Notes: generated by a model from the letters alone, not told the origin. A DNA stretch of 64,000 bases from Actinophytocola sp. (GCA_009377385.1 WHUD01000007.1:1-64000), one strand, 5' to 3'. Positions 1 through 9,215 are shown, counted from the first letter of the stretch. Made by a program: numbers and translations.

Positions 1-2
1 AG

Positions 3-221
3 CACAACCCTACCGAAGCGAAACAGATATACCTATCTAATTACCGCGCGCGTCCCAAAGAGACCCCGACCGTGTCGACCCCGGTGACCTGGGACGAGGT
101 GGCCGATTGCCGCCGCGCGTCGGAACTGCGCTTCGACGCCCGCGACGTTCTGGACCGCATCGCGGCGGAAGGGGACCTGTTCGATGGTGTGCTTGCGGAG
201 GCGGCTCCGGTGCCGGAGTGA
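3..221 (+). CDS. LigD-type DNA polymerase/primase, C-terminal fragment (5' end outside window)
   Basis: An open frame enters from the left edge and stops at TGA 219-221, giving 72 residues. The segment VSTPVTWDEV is the hallmark close to the C-terminus of LigD-type (AEP superfamily) polymerase domains, which fill and extend ends in bacterial non-homologous end joining or act alone as primase-polymerases. The catalytic core lies outside the window, so activity cannot be judged. The first dozen codons (AAA, ATA, CTA, TCT, AAT) are unusually AT-rich for this genome while the rest is typical. The gene ends in a perfect inverted repeat that separates it from the convergent VKOR gene. A second LigD-type polymerase lies at 30696-31601. 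Confidence 0.7.
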   Translation, partial: HNPTEAKQIYLSNYRARPKETPTVSTPVTWDEVADCRRASELRFDARDVLDRIAAEGDLFDGVLAEAAPVPE

Positions 222-264
222 AGGGCGTCTTCACATCGCCTGGTGTTGCAAAGACGCCCTTCAC
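218..264. terminator. Perfect 14-bp inverted repeat, bidirectional terminator candidate
   Basis: GTGAAGGGCGTCTT at 218-231 is matched by AAGACGCCCTTCAC at 251-264 with a 19-nt loop. It starts within the stop codon of the polymerase fragment and ends just before the stop of the convergent VKOR gene, which suits a shared terminator. The left arm belongs to a palindrome, GTGAAGGGCGTCTTCAC, that recurs at 39200-39216. Confidence 0.65.
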
Positions 265-278
265 AAGACCCCGTTCAC

Positions 279-875
279 TCACACGAGCGTCGACCAGTAG
301 TCCCAGAACCGGACGCCGATGAGCGCGATGATCACCACGAACCACAGCGTCAAGACGAAGCTGTGGTAGCGGGCGAGCAGTGCTCCCACCGGGCGGTGCG
401 AGAGGTTGTGCAGCGTCGTGTACCAGAACAGCGGGATTGTCACCGCCCACACCACCATGCAGTACGGACACAGCGCGCCGATCGTGTACAGGCTCTGCCA
501 GATCAGCCAGTGCACGAACAGCACGCCGAACGTCGTCCCGGCCTGCAGCGCCAGCCAGAACCAGCGTGGTGGGCGGAACCCGGAGGCCAGCGCGCCCCCG
601 GCCGTTACCAGCATCGCGAACCCGGCGATACCCAGCAGCGGGTTCGGCACGCCGAACGCGGCGGCCTGCGGTGTGGTCATCACCGACCCGCACGAGAGCA
701 CCGGGTTGAGGCTGCACGTCGGCACGTAACTGGCGTCTTCGAGGAGCGCGACCTTCTCGACCATCAGCACGAACGACGCCAGCAGGCCGATGCCGCCGCC
801 GACCAAGTAGAGCCACCGGACGACCCGCTCCAGCGAGCTCTCGCCTGTCACCGGCGTCGCCCGTGCGGTGCTCAC
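279..875 (-). CDS. Vitamin K epoxide reductase family membrane protein (VKOR)
   Basis: A 198-residue membrane protein with about five hydrophobic segments. The loop cysteines (CSLNPVLSC, near residues 54-62) and the active-site CPYC near residue 136 are the two redox pairs of bacterial VKOR. The enzyme reoxidises DsbA-like thiol oxidases by passing electrons to menaquinone. Its GTG start (873-875) overlaps the TGA stop of the upstream DsbA-like gene, so the two are translationally coupled and should form an oxidant/recycler pair for exported proteins. Length is normal for the stand-alone actinobacterial family. Confidence is high for the family; the partner is inferred from position. Confidence 0.93.
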   Translation of the reverse strand: MSTARATPVTGESSLERVVRWLYLVGGGIGLLASFVLMVEKVALLEDASYVPTCSLNPVLSCGSVMTTPQAAAFGVPNPLLGIAGFAMLVTAGGALASGFRPPRWFWLALQAGTTFGVLFVHWLIWQSLYTIGALCPYCMVVWAVTIPLFWYTTLHNLSHRPVGALLARYHSFVLTLWFVVIIALIGVRFWDYWSTLV

Positions 876-1603
876 TGCGCCAGCTCCGCGTCGAGCCGGT
901 CCCGGAACTGCTGCTTCACCTCCGCGAACGTCTCACCGGACGGTGTGAAGCGCTCTCCGTTGACGAACAGCGTCGGCGTCCCGGTCACCTCGGCCTTCTC
1001 CGCGTCGGCCTTGTCCGCCTCGATGCGCTTGGCCACCGCGTCCGAATCCATGTCGGTGTGGAATCGCTCCAGGTCGAGGCCGATCTCCTCCGCGAAGCGG
1101 TCGAAGGCCGCCCGCGCCCTGTCCTCGTCATCGCTGATCTCTGCGGCGTCCTCGGTGACCGCCCACTGCTCGTAGTTGTCGTACAGCGCGTGGTACATCT
1201 CGGCGTACTTGCCCTGCATCCCCGCCGCTTCGGCCGCCTTGGCCGCTGACAGCGCGAGCGGGTGATTGTCGAGCGGGAAGTTGCGCACCACGAACGTGAT
1301 CCGGTCGCCGTAGTCTCGCTCGACGTCGACGGTGATGTTGCGGTAGTAGCCCGCGCACGCCGGGCATTGGAAGTCAAGGAACTCCACGACGGTGACCGAG
1401 TCGTCACCCGCATCGGTGAGCCGGTGGCTGTTCTCGTCGACCAACACGTCGCTCGGCACGGTCGCCGCGCCCTGTGGCTCGTCGTCACCGCTCAGCAGCA
1501 CACCGCCGAGCACGATGATCGCGACGACGACAACCCCGACGGTGAGCAGCACGTTCGCCGACGGCCATGCACGCCCGCCCTCGACGATCTTTTCCTTCGG
1601 CAT
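872..1603 (-). CDS. Membrane-anchored DsbA-family thiol:disulfide oxidoreductase
   Basis: About 243 residues from ATG 1601-1603 (MPKEKIVEGG), with a GGGAAGG stretch about 14 nt upstream; longer in-frame starts exist but have no better site. An N-terminal hydrophobic anchor is followed by a thioredoxin-fold DsbA domain. The motif VVEFLDFQCPACAGYY holds the CPAC active site, and VTGTPTLFVNG supplies the cis-proline loop. It should form disulfides in proteins outside the membrane and be reoxidised by the VKOR gene it overlaps by 4 nt. It resembles mycobacterial Rv2969c-type proteins. No unusual features. Confidence 0.92.
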   Translation of the reverse strand: MPKEKIVEGGRAWPSANVLLTVGVVVVAIIVLGGVLLSGDDEPQGAATVPSDVLVDENSHRLTDAGDDSVTVVEFLDFQCPACAGYYRNITVDVERDYGDRITFVVRNFPLDNHPLALSAAKAAEAAGMQGKYAEMYHALYDNYEQWAVTEDAAEISDDEDRARAAFDRFAEEIGLDLERFHTDMDSDAVAKRIEADKADAEKAEVTGTPTLFVNGERFTPSGETFAEVKQQFRDRLDAELAQ

Positions 1604-1819
1604 GACTTCGTTGACTACCTTCCCCTGCTCGATTCCGCCGCGACCCGGCGCGGCCCGCTCGCTCGCCGCCGCGACAGTAACCGCGTTGCCTGAGACGACG
1701 CTGAAATCGCGCGGCCTGTGCCGCACAGCCTACGGGTGGCGCTGGCCACGGCCGCGACGCCCAGCGTTGCTGGTGTTTACACCGCGTCGCGACGGGCACT
1801 CGACCTGGTGTGGCGGGGT

Positions 1820-1847
1820 AGGAGGACCCGCGACGCCGGGACCTCCT
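1820..1847 (+). other. Hairpin in the leader of the GH65 gene
   Basis: AGGAGG (1820-1825) pairs with CCTCCT (1842-1847), and inside it CCCG (1827-1830) pairs with CGGG (1837-1840), each step separated by one unpaired A. It lies about 60 nt before the start codon and could sequester an SD-like sequence. Functional role is not shown. Confidence 0.3.
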
Positions 1848-1909
1848 GCCGTGACGACGTGGTGCGGTCCGGGCGAGGCTGATAGCCCGACCGCGACAGC
1901 GAGGTGACG

Positions 1910-4900
1910 GTGAGCACTGATCACGAACGGGTGTGGCTCGGCAACCGCCAGTTCGGTGCGTTCCTGTTCGACCTGGACGGCGTCGTCACCGACACGGCGT
2001 CGGTCCACCAGCGCGCCTGGCAGCGGCTGTTCGACGACGTCCTGCCCGGCAGGTTCGACGCCACGACCTACCGTGCCCACGTCGACGGCAAGGCCCGCAT
2101 CGACGGGGTGACGGCGGTATTGGCCGCCAACGACGTCACGCTGCCGCGCGGCGAGCCGGACGACGAACCAGGGACGACAACCGCGTGGGCGCTGGCGAAC
2201 CGGAAGGACGCACTGTTCGCCGAGGAGCTCGTCGCCCGTCCGCCGCACGCCTTCGACGGCGCTATCACACTGCTGCGCACGCTCCGCAAGGCCGGGATCG
2301 CCACGGCGCTGGTGTCCGCCAGCAAGAACGCCGCGCGGGTGCTCGACGTCGCCGGGGTGGCCGACCTGTTCGACGTCCGCGTGGACGGCGTCGAGGCCGA
2401 GCGGCTCGGCCTGCCGGGCAAACCGGACCCCGCGCTTTTCCTGACCGCCGCCCGCACGCTCGACGTCGCACCGGTGGACGCCGTCGTCATCGAGGACGCC
2501 ATCTTCGGGGTGCAGGCCGGTCACGCCGGGGAGTTCGGGCTGGTCGTCGGCGTGGACCTGGGCGGCGCCGCAGCGGGTCTGCGCGCGGCGGGCGCCGACA
2601 TCGTCGTCACCGACCTTGACCAGCTCGCGGTGCACACCGCGTCGCGGGACTGCCCGATGTGCGCCGAGCCAGCTGACGAGTGGCAACTGGACTACGTCGG
2701 ATCCGACGCGGCCGACGAAGGCACAAGGGAAGCACTGCTCACAGTGGGGAACGGGTATCTCGCGACACGCGGGGCCGCGCCGGAGTCGCACGACGACGGG
2801 GTGCACTATCCCGGCACCTACATCGCAGGCATCTACAACCGGCTGACCTCGGAGATCGACGGTGTGCCCCGCGAGGACGAGAGCATGGTCAACCTGCCCA
2901 ACTGGCTGCCGCTGACGTTCCGGCCGGAGGGCGGGCAGTGGCTGCGACTGGACACCCCAGAGCGGCGCCATGAGCACCGCAGGCTCGACCTGCGCACCGG
3001 CGTGCTGCACCGGGACGTCGTGCTCGCCGACGCCGAGGGCAGGGTGACCCGCCTGCGGCAGTGGACCCTGGTGTCGATGGCCGAGCCGCACCGGGCGGCG
3101 CAGCGCACCGTGCTCATCCCGGAGAACTGGTCCGGCAGGCTACAGGTGCGCACCGGGCTCGACGGCACGGTGCGCAACCGCAACGTCGCCGCCTACACCC
3201 GGCTTGCCGACCGGCATCTCACCGACGTGAGCACCGGTAGCGATTCGAGAGCACCGCTCTGGCTCGCCGCGCGGACGACCCAGTCGACCACCACCGTCGC
3301 GTTCTGCGCCCGCACCGAGGTGTTCCGCGGCGGCGCGCCGGCGGACGCGCAACGGCAGGTAGGCGGCGAGGACGACTTCATCGAGGAAGACCTCACCATG
3401 GCGGTGGCGGCGGGGGAGGAGATCACCGTCGACAAGACTGTCGCGGTGTTCACCTCCCGCGACTGGGGCATCTCCGAACCGCGCACCGCGGCGCGCGACG
3501 AGCTGGCGCGCTGCGGCGGGTTCGACGCGCTGCTCGGCCCGCACGCCGAGGCGTGGCGGCGGCTCTGGCAGCGGTTCCGGGTGGAGCTCGCCGACGGCGA
3601 TCCGCAGCGCCGTGCCGTCATGCTGCATGTGTTCCATCTGCTCCAGACACTCTCGCCGCATACAGCGGAGCTGGACGCCGGGGTGCCGGCGCGTGGCCTG
3701 CACGGCGAGGGCTACCGGGGCCACGTGTTCTGGGACGAGATCTTCGTGCTGCCGTTCGTGAACTTCCGGATGCCTGAGCTGAGCCGGTCGCTGCTGCGCT
3801 ACCGGTACCGGCGGCTGCCGCTGGCCCGCGAACGGGCAAGGGCGCTCGGCCTGCGCGGCGCGCTGTTCCCGTGGCAGAGCGGCAGCAGCGGGCGAGAGGA
3901 GACGCCGCGCTCGTTCTACAACCCGCTGTCCGGCCGCTGGATGGCTGACAACTCGCGACTGCAGTACCACGTCGGGCTCGCCATCGCCTACAACGTGTGG
4001 CGCTACTGGCAGACCACCGCCGACACCGGGTTCCTCAGCGAGTACGGCGCCGAGATGCTGATCGAGGTCGCCCGGTTCTGGGCCAGCGTCGCCACCTACG
4101 ACGCCGCCGCAGATCGCTACGACATTCGCGGCGTGATGGGCCCGGACGAGTTCCACGACGGCTACCCGGACTCCCCAGGCCGGGGCGTCGACAACAGCGC
4201 CTACGTCAACGTCATGACCGCGTGGGTGCTGCGCAGGGCACGCGACGCCTACGACATCCTCGGCCCGCAACAGGCCGCCGAGCTGTGGCAGCGGCTCGGG
4301 CTCGACGACGCCGAACTGGACCACTGGGAACGGATCACCCGCAGGCTACGGGTGCCGTTCCTGCCCAACGGGCTGCTCGCGCAGTTCGACGGCTTCGGCG
4401 AGCTTGCCGAGCTGGACTGGGGCGACTACCGGCGGCGCTACGGCGACATCGGCAGGCTGGACCTCATCCTCGAAGCCGAGCACGACACCCCCAACCGCTA
4501 CCAGGTGAGCAAGCAGACCGACGTACTGATGCTGCTGTACCTGTTCAGCGCCGAGGAGCTGATCGAGCTGCTCGAAGGGCTCGGCTACCGCTTCGACCCC
4601 GCCACCATCCCGGACACGGTGGACTACTACCTCTCGCGCACCTCGCACGGCTCGACGTTGAGCCGGGTCGCGCATTCCTGGGTGCTTGCCCGCACCAACC
4701 GCAGGCATTCCTGGCGGATGTTCGCCGACGCGCTGCGCGCCGACCTCGACGACATCCAGGGCGGCACCACCCGTGAGGGCATCCACCTCGGCGCGATGGC
4801 AGGCACGCTCGACCTGCTGCAGCGCTGCTACACGGGGCTGGACGTCCGCTGCGACGCGCTGTGGCTGCACCCCGCGCTGCCGGACGAGCTGACGAAGTTG

Positions 4901-5089
4901 GCGTTCGAACTGCGCTACCGCAACCAGTGGGTGTCGGTGCACGTCGACCACGCCGAGACGACGGTGTGCTCGCAGCCAAGCGGGGCGCTGCCGGTCCACG
5001 TCGTGATCGACGACGTCCGCTACGAGCTGCCGCCTGGCGGGTGCGTCTCGGTACCGGTCTCCGCCCCGGACGCCCCGGCGTCGGCGTGA
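1910..5089 (+). CDS. HAD beta-phosphoglucomutase-like domain fused to GH65 glycoside phosphorylase
   Basis: About 1059 residues. Residues 1-250 are a HAD hydrolase with FDLDGVVTDT (nucleophile motif) and a beta-phosphoglucomutase-like cap. The rest is glycoside hydrolase family 65, the maltose, trehalose and kojibiose phosphorylases; the catalytic acid is the Glu in VMGPDEFHDGY. The fusion would split an alpha-glucoside with phosphate to beta-glucose 1-phosphate and convert it to glucose 6-phosphate on one chain. In mycobacteria the same pair is two adjacent genes (Rv3400/Rv3401). The disaccharide cannot be told from sequence; trehalose or maltose are most likely. GTG 1910 has GAGG five nt upstream; GTG 1904 in frame is the alternative. 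The 3' end overlaps the convergent membrane protein by 70 bp. Confidence 0.9.
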   Translation: MSTDHERVWLGNRQFGAFLFDLDGVVTDTASVHQRAWQRLFDDVLPGRFDATTYRAHVDGKARIDGVTAVLAANDVTLPRGEPDDEPGTTTAWALANRKDALFAEELVARPPHAFDGAITLLRTLRKAGIATALVSASKNAARVLDVAGVADLFDVRVDGVEAERLGLPGKPDPALFLTAARTLDVAPVDAVVIEDAIFGVQAGHAGEFGLVVGVDLGGAAAGLRAAGADIVVTDLDQLAVHTASRDCPMCAEPADEWQLDYVGSDAADEGTREALLTVGNGYLATRGAAPESHDDGVHYPGTYIAGIYNRLTSEIDGVPREDESMVNLPNWLPLTFRPEGGQWLRLDTPERRHEHRRLDLRTGVLHRDVVLADAEGRVTRLRQWTLVSMAEPHRAAQRTVLIPENWSGRLQVRTGLDGTVRNRNVAAYTRLADRHLTDVSTGSDSRAPLWLAARTTQSTTTVAFCARTEVFRGGAPADAQRQVGGEDDFIEEDLTMAVAAGEEITVDKTVAVFTSRDWGISEPRTAARDELARCGGFDALLGPHAEAWRRLWQRFRVELADGDPQRRAVMLHVFHLLQTLSPHTAELDAGVPARGLHGEGYRGHVFWDEIFVLPFVNFRMPELSRSLLRYRYRRLPLARERARALGLRGALFPWQSGSSGREETPRSFYNPLSGRWMADNSRLQYHVGLAIAYNVWRYWQTTADTGFLSEYGAEMLIEVARFWASVATYDAAADRYDIRGVMGPDEFHDGYPDSPGRGVDNSAYVNVMTAWVLRRARDAYDILGPQQAAELWQRLGLDDAELDHWERITRRLRVPFLPNGLLAQFDGFGELAELDWGDYRRRYGDIGRLDLILEAEHDTPNRYQVSKQTDVLMLLYLFSAEELIELLEGLGYRFDPATIPDTVDYYLSRTSHGSTLSRVAHSWVLARTNRRHSWRMFADALRADLDDIQGGTTREGIHLGAMAGTLDLLQRCYTGLDVRCDALWLHPALPDELTKLAFELRYRNQWVSVHVDHAETTVCSQPSGALPVHVVIDDVRYELPPGGCVSVPVSAPDAPASA

Positions 5090-6147
5090 ACGCCGGAGCC
5101 GCGAGTCGCACCTTCCTGGGCGCGAGTCGCACCTTCCGGTGTGGCGAGTTCTCCGGTGCGGCGGTGCAGCCGGAATCCGATCGCGCTGGCGATCAGTAGC
5201 ACGGCGCCCGCGATGAGCAGCACGGCTGCGCCGCCGACGGCGCCGTCCGTGAGGTCCCAGACGGCTTCCGGCGCGGCCACGCTCACCGCGACCACGCCAG
5301 CCACCAGCACCACCCAGGTGCGCACCCAGCGGTACAGCACCAGGCACCCGATGCCGAGCACGAACGTCGCGACGTACGCCAGGGGCTGCCAGTCGTGCTC
5401 ACCCATCGGCGTCTGCGCGCCGTAAAGCATGATCACCAGGCCGAGCCCGAGCCCGGTCAGCCGATGCCGCAGCAGCCCGCTCAGCGCGAGCCCGGTGAGC
5501 AGCGCGCCGCACGCGAACACCCCGATGCCGCCGGCGAGCGGGGTGAGGTCCGTGTTCGCGCCGACCGTCGTGAGCACGGTGAACAGCAGCAGCCCCGTCG
5601 CCGCGAGCAGTCCTGACACTCCCGGCAGCACGATGTAGCTGACGACGGCCACCAGCAGGCCAGCGCCTCCTGCCAGCGCCAGCTCGGCCTCCGTCACTGG
5701 GTCGGGGAGCGCGATCCCCACCGTGATCGCGGTGCTCACCGCCGCGAGCGCGAACAGCACCGACGCCACTCGGAGCCGCGCCGTCGCCGCGCGCGACTCC
5801 CGCGCATGGCCCCTGCCCGCCGCGACGGCGCCTGCCGCCAGCAGCGCGACGGTGACCAAGGCGAGCAGGCTGGTGCGCGCGGTCTCGGTGAGCCGTTCCC
5901 ATGAGGACGCCACAAGCACGATGGCGCCGGTCAGCACCAGCGCGCCGCCGAGGTAGCCCGCGATCTCGGCGATGAAACCGCGCGTGGGTCCGGCGTGCGC
6001 GGTGATGCCCAGCTCGCGCCGGACGATGTCGGCCTGCTCGGCCGAGAGCACGCCACGCTCGACGAGCGACGTCAAGGCATGGTCCTGGGTGCGCGGTCGC
6101 GGCCACGCGGGGTGAGACACCCGTTGAGCGTTCATATCGCTGAGCAT
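5020..6147 (-). CDS. DUF2157-like multi-spanning membrane protein
   Basis: About 375 residues. A cytosolic N-terminus (LTSLVERGVLSAEQADIVRRELG) with the helical pattern of DUF2157-type proteins precedes roughly ten hydrophobic segments. Starts at ATG 6145-6147 and ATG 6133-6135 are both possible; neither has a clear ribosome site. The C-terminal tail is low-complexity (ATPEGATRAQEGATRGSG) because it reads through a 21-nt tandem repeat at 5101-5137 and then through the end of the convergent GH65 gene, so the last 40 residues may not be functional. Role unknown. Confidence 0.75.
   Translation of the reverse strand: MLSDMNAQRVSHPAWPRPRTQDHALTSLVERGVLSAEQADIVRRELGITAHAGPTRGFIAEIAGYLGGALVLTGAIVLVASSWERLTETARTSLLALVTVALLAAGAVAAGRGHARESRAATARLRVASVLFALAAVSTAITVGIALPDPVTEAELALAGGAGLLVAVVSYIVLPGVSGLLAATGLLLFTVLTTVGANTDLTPLAGGIGVFACGALLTGLALSGLLRHRLTGLGLGLVIMLYGAQTPMGEHDWQPLAYVATFVLGIGCLVLYRWVRTWVVLVAGVVAVSVAAPEAVWDLTDGAVGGAAVLLIAGAVLLIASAIGFRLHRRTGELATPEGATRAQEGATRGSGVHADAGASGAETGTETHPPGGSS
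5101..5137. repeat. Tandem pair of a 16-nt element, period 21
   Basis: GCGAGTCGCACCTTCC occurs at 5101-5116 and again at 5122-5137, just past the GH65 stop codon. The same element, inverted and again as a tandem pair, is at 9616-9655. On the minus strand it adds the residues EGATR twice to the membrane protein. Confidence 0.75.
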
Positions 6148-6292
6148 GGCACGCGGATCGACGTCAGGCAGCTGCCGAGAGTCAGCAGCAGAGGGGACTA
6201 AGGTGAGTGTGGATGTCGGAACTCGCCCGTCCGGAAGTCGGGCTCGCGGCGTGGCCAGGCGGGGCGGCCCTGCCTGGCCACGCCGGTGCGGA

Positions 6293-7942
6293 CTACTTCC
6301 TCGGCTGGAGGACGAACAGCCCCTGTTCGATGCCGGACACCACGACGGTGCCGGACTCGAAGTACGGGTAGTTGCTCCAGGCGCCGTTGAACTCGGCGGC
6401 GTCATCGGCGGGGTAAACGTCGAAGAACGCCGTCTCCCGCAGCGTGCCGCGCTCGACGCGCTTGCCGTCGAGGATGCGCAGCCCCGACCGGTAGTTCGCC
6501 TCGTATACCGTGTCGCCCTTGGTGTAGAGGTTGTGGTCGATCGCAGGCGTGTCCGCCACGTAGGTCCCGCGTAGCTTCGGGTCCGTCAGGCTGGTGACGT
6601 CGAGGATGTACGTCGTCGTGTTCACGCCGTGGTCGGTCTCATCGGCCTCGTCGTTGAACAGGAACGTCCGCGAGTCCTCGGTCAGCCAGCCCTGGTGGGT
6701 GTACGAGGCGTTCTCATAGCCGAACCTGGCGAGCTGCACCGGGTTCGACTTGTCGGTGACGTCGACGATGGTCACGGTGTCCTCATTGGAGTTGAACAGG
6801 ATCTCGTGGCCGGTGAAGCGGCTGTCCGGGCCGTCGTATGTCACCGCCTGGGTGTCGTGCGTGTAGCCGTCCTCGCTGACACACCCGGCGAACTGCGGCG
6901 ACGTCGGCTCGCTGATGTCGACCATGTGCGGGCCGCCGTCGCAGGTGAGCGAGCCGAGGATGTAGGCGAACCCGGTGTCGGTGTTGATCGCGACGTTGTG
7001 GGCGCCGCCGACAAGCGGGTAGTGCGCGTCCTCGGTCCACTGCTGCGGCTCGGTCGCCCCGCGAAGCCGGGTCAGGTCGAACACCTGCATGCCGTGGAGC
7101 GGCTCCTCGCTGACGACGTAGGCGTGGTTCTGGTACACCTTCACGTCGCGCCAGGACGCGAACAGCGTCTCCACCGGCTGGTGCGAGGGCAGCATGCCAA
7201 GGTACTCCGGGCTGGTGGGTGTCGTGACGTCGACGAACGCCGTCCCGCTCGTTGTGCCGAGCAGCGCGTACTCCCTGCCGGTCTGCGGGTCGGTCCAGCC
7301 CCAGATGTCGTTCGCCGCGGTGGGGGAGCCGACCGACGACAGCGGCAGGAACGCGGCCAGGTCGACGCCGCGGCACGGGAACGGACCTGCGGCTCCGCCT
7401 TGGCACGGCACGTCGTAGAGCGGCTCGTCCGGCACCTCGCTGACGGCGCCTCGCCTGCTGTGCAGTTCGGCCCTGCCGTCATATCCGGAGTCGGACACAT
7501 TGAACGGGTTCACGTAGACGTCGTAAGTGCCCGATGGCTTGGAGATGAGCACGGTCTCCTCGGTGCTGTTCTCCGATATCGAGTGCCCGACGTGGTTGCC
7601 GTCGGCGTCGAAGACGTGCACGTCGAAGTCGTCGGCGGGGTCCTGCCATCCGATGCTGACCTCGGCGCCGCCCCGGTAGTTCTCCCAGTGCGCCGGGTCC
7701 ACGTCGACGTTGAGGGTGAAGTGGTCGCAGACCTCGTTGGGGCTGCCGGGGCAGACGGTGTCGGCGAACGCGGTCGACCCAATGGCGTAGTGGTGGCCCT
7801 CCCAGCTCACGGTGCGCTGATCCAGCGAGACCGTGCCCTCCTCCGGGGTGGCCGCCTGCGACGCCGGCATCACGATCATGCCGAGTCCGAGCACGGCGGG
7901 CGCGAGCAGGCCCAGCCATCGGGTGCGGGTGGGTAGACGCAT
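6293..7942 (-). CDS. Secreted LVIVD-repeat / choice-of-anchor B family protein
   Basis: 549 residues from ATG 7940-7942, with AAGGAGG four nt upstream, an excellent site. A signal peptide (MRLPTRTRWLGLLAPAVLG, cleavage expected near ASQA) leads to a beta-sandwich region of pre-peptidase C-like look (residues 40-170) and then a beta-propeller of LVIVD-type repeats; phrases such as GTAFVDVTTPTSPEYLG, HMVDISEPTSPQFAG and VTIVDVTDKSNPVQLA show the periodicity. Such choice-of-anchor B proteins are exported; their substrates are unknown. No anchor is visible at the C-terminus (VSGIEQGLFVLQPRK). It stands alone between two differently oriented genes. Confidence 0.85.
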   Translation of the reverse strand: MRLPTRTRWLGLLAPAVLGLGMIVMPASQAATPEEGTVSLDQRTVSWEGHHYAIGSTAFADTVCPGSPNEVCDHFTLNVDVDPAHWENYRGGAEVSIGWQDPADDFDVHVFDADGNHVGHSISENSTEETVLISKPSGTYDVYVNPFNVSDSGYDGRAELHSRRGAVSEVPDEPLYDVPCQGGAAGPFPCRGVDLAAFLPLSSVGSPTAANDIWGWTDPQTGREYALLGTTSGTAFVDVTTPTSPEYLGMLPSHQPVETLFASWRDVKVYQNHAYVVSEEPLHGMQVFDLTRLRGATEPQQWTEDAHYPLVGGAHNVAINTDTGFAYILGSLTCDGGPHMVDISEPTSPQFAGCVSEDGYTHDTQAVTYDGPDSRFTGHEILFNSNEDTVTIVDVTDKSNPVQLARFGYENASYTHQGWLTEDSRTFLFNDEADETDHGVNTTTYILDVTSLTDPKLRGTYVADTPAIDHNLYTKGDTVYEANYRSGLRILDGKRVERGTLRETAFFDVYPADDAAEFNGAWSNYPYFESGTVVVSGIEQGLFVLQPRK

Positions 7943-8239
7943 CGATCCTCCTTGCCGGAGCGGTTTCGCCGGGTACGGCGGCGACGGACGGCTCCACTGC
8001 GGTCGAGACTTCGGTAGGTGGTTCAACGCGCGGAGATGCCGAAGGTTGCGGCAAAGCTGAATCCTGTGCGTTATTCCCGTTATGTCTGGTGATGGTCGCC
8101 CAGGCAAGGGCACTTCTGCCCTGCACTGCCACCGATGCCGCTGCGTACCGTCAGCGGCGACGGGAGCCGCCCGGCGCGTTTCCCCGGCGCGGGACGCGGG
8201 GTATCCGGGGCAAACGGGACGACGAGAAGGAGGCAGCCG
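7943..8239. other. Divergent intergenic region with no recognised gene
   Basis: About 300 bp between the secreted LVIVD protein and the site-2 protease, which are divergent. It must hold both promoters. Both genes begin with strong AAGGAGG sites at its two ends. I see no conserved RNA or clear operator here. Confidence 0.5.
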
Positions 8240-9022
8240 ATGAAGGCGACGCTGTCGCTCGGCCGCATCGCAGGCGTGCGGGTCGGTCTGCACTGGAGCG
8301 TGCTGGGGATCGTGGCCATCCTGGTGTCGTTGGCGCTGGCGCGCTGGCCAGTCATGGTGCCGGGCTACTCATGGGTCGCCTACGCCGTCGCGGCGGTGAC
8401 GACGGCGGTGCTGTTCGTCGGCTCGCTGCTGGCGCACGAGCTGGCGCACGCCGTGGTGGCGCGCAGGGAAGACGTCGACGTCGGCGCCATCACGCTGTGG
8501 CTGCTCGGCGGGGTCGCCCAGCTACGCGGCGACGCGACGACCCCGGCCGCCGCGCTGCGGATCGCCGTGGTCGGTCCTGCGATGAGCTTGGCGCTTGCGG
8601 TGGTGTTCGGTCTGATCTCGCTGCCGTTCGCGGGCGGCGACGGCGGCATGCTCGTCGCGGTGACGTTCGGCTACCTCGGCGTGATCAACCTCGTCCTTGC
8701 CGTGTTCAACCTGATCCCCGCTGCTCCGCTTGACGGCGGCCGGATCCTGCGCGCCGCGCTGTGGCACTGGCGCGGTGACCGTGACAAGGCCGCGGTGTGG
8801 AGCGCCCGCGCGGGCCGGGTGTTCGGCATCGGCCTGATCGCGCTCGGCGCGGTGTGGCTGTTCGTCGGCGCCGGAGCGGACGGCCTGTGGTGGATCTTGA
8901 TCGGGCTGTTCATCGTGACCGTGGCCGGTGCCGAGGAGCAACAGGCCACGCTGAGTGGCTCGCTCCGCAACCGACCGGCCGGAGACCACCACGCTGCTGG
9001 ACGTCGCGTGCCCGCCCGCTGA
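8240..9022 (+). CDS. Site-2 protease family (M50) zinc metalloprotease, CBS tail disrupted
   Basis: 260 residues from ATG 8240 with AAGGAGG seven nt upstream. The zinc site HELAH is at about residues 66-70 and the third ligand lies in NLIPAAPLDGGR near residue 165, so the M50 catalytic core of Rip3-like membrane proteases is complete, with about six membrane segments. Relatives end in two cytosolic CBS domains. Here the frame breaks after ATLSGSLRN (about 8970) and reads 16 unrelated residues to a stop at 9022, while the end of a CBS pair continues in another frame to 9215. The protein probably lacks its regulatory domain but may still be proteolytic. Confidence 0.85.
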   Translation: MKATLSLGRIAGVRVGLHWSVLGIVAILVSLALARWPVMVPGYSWVAYAVAAVTTAVLFVGSLLAHELAHAVVARREDVDVGAITLWLLGGVAQLRGDATTPAAALRIAVVGPAMSLALAVVFGLISLPFAGGDGGMLVAVTFGYLGVINLVLAVFNLIPAAPLDGGRILRAALWHWRGDRDKAAVWSARAGRVFGIGLIALGAVWLFVGAGADGLWWILIGLFIVTVAGAEEQQATLSGSLRNRPAGDHHAAGRRVPAR

Positions 9023-9215
9023 GATGCCGCTGACCTCGCGGGAGGAGTCGTTGACCGACCTGCTGCCCCGGATGGTGGGCTGCGAGGACGGCAGGGCGCT
9101 CGTCGTAGAGGACGGCAGGCTGATCGGCATCGTCACCTCGCGCGACATCAGCCACGCAGTGTCGGTGAGCGACCTGCACGGCACCGGCGCCGACCTCGTC
9201 GCCGGGCGAGGGTAG
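8970..9215 (+). pseudogene. Detached CBS-domain remnant of the site-2 protease
   Basis: In a different frame from the protease, translation gives DVACPPAEMPLTSREE and then GRALVVEDGRLIGIVTSRDISHA, the second half of a CBS pair. The first CBS domain is missing, so the event is a deletion plus frame change, not just one lost base. No plausible independent start or ribosome site is visible, so it is probably untranslated. Confidence 0.7.

Noticed and set aside
30-37. TACCTATC inside the LigD-type fragment, matching the proposed MnoR half-site.
   Set aside because: It lies within coding sequence, far from any alcohol gene, and has no inverted partner; taken as coincidence.
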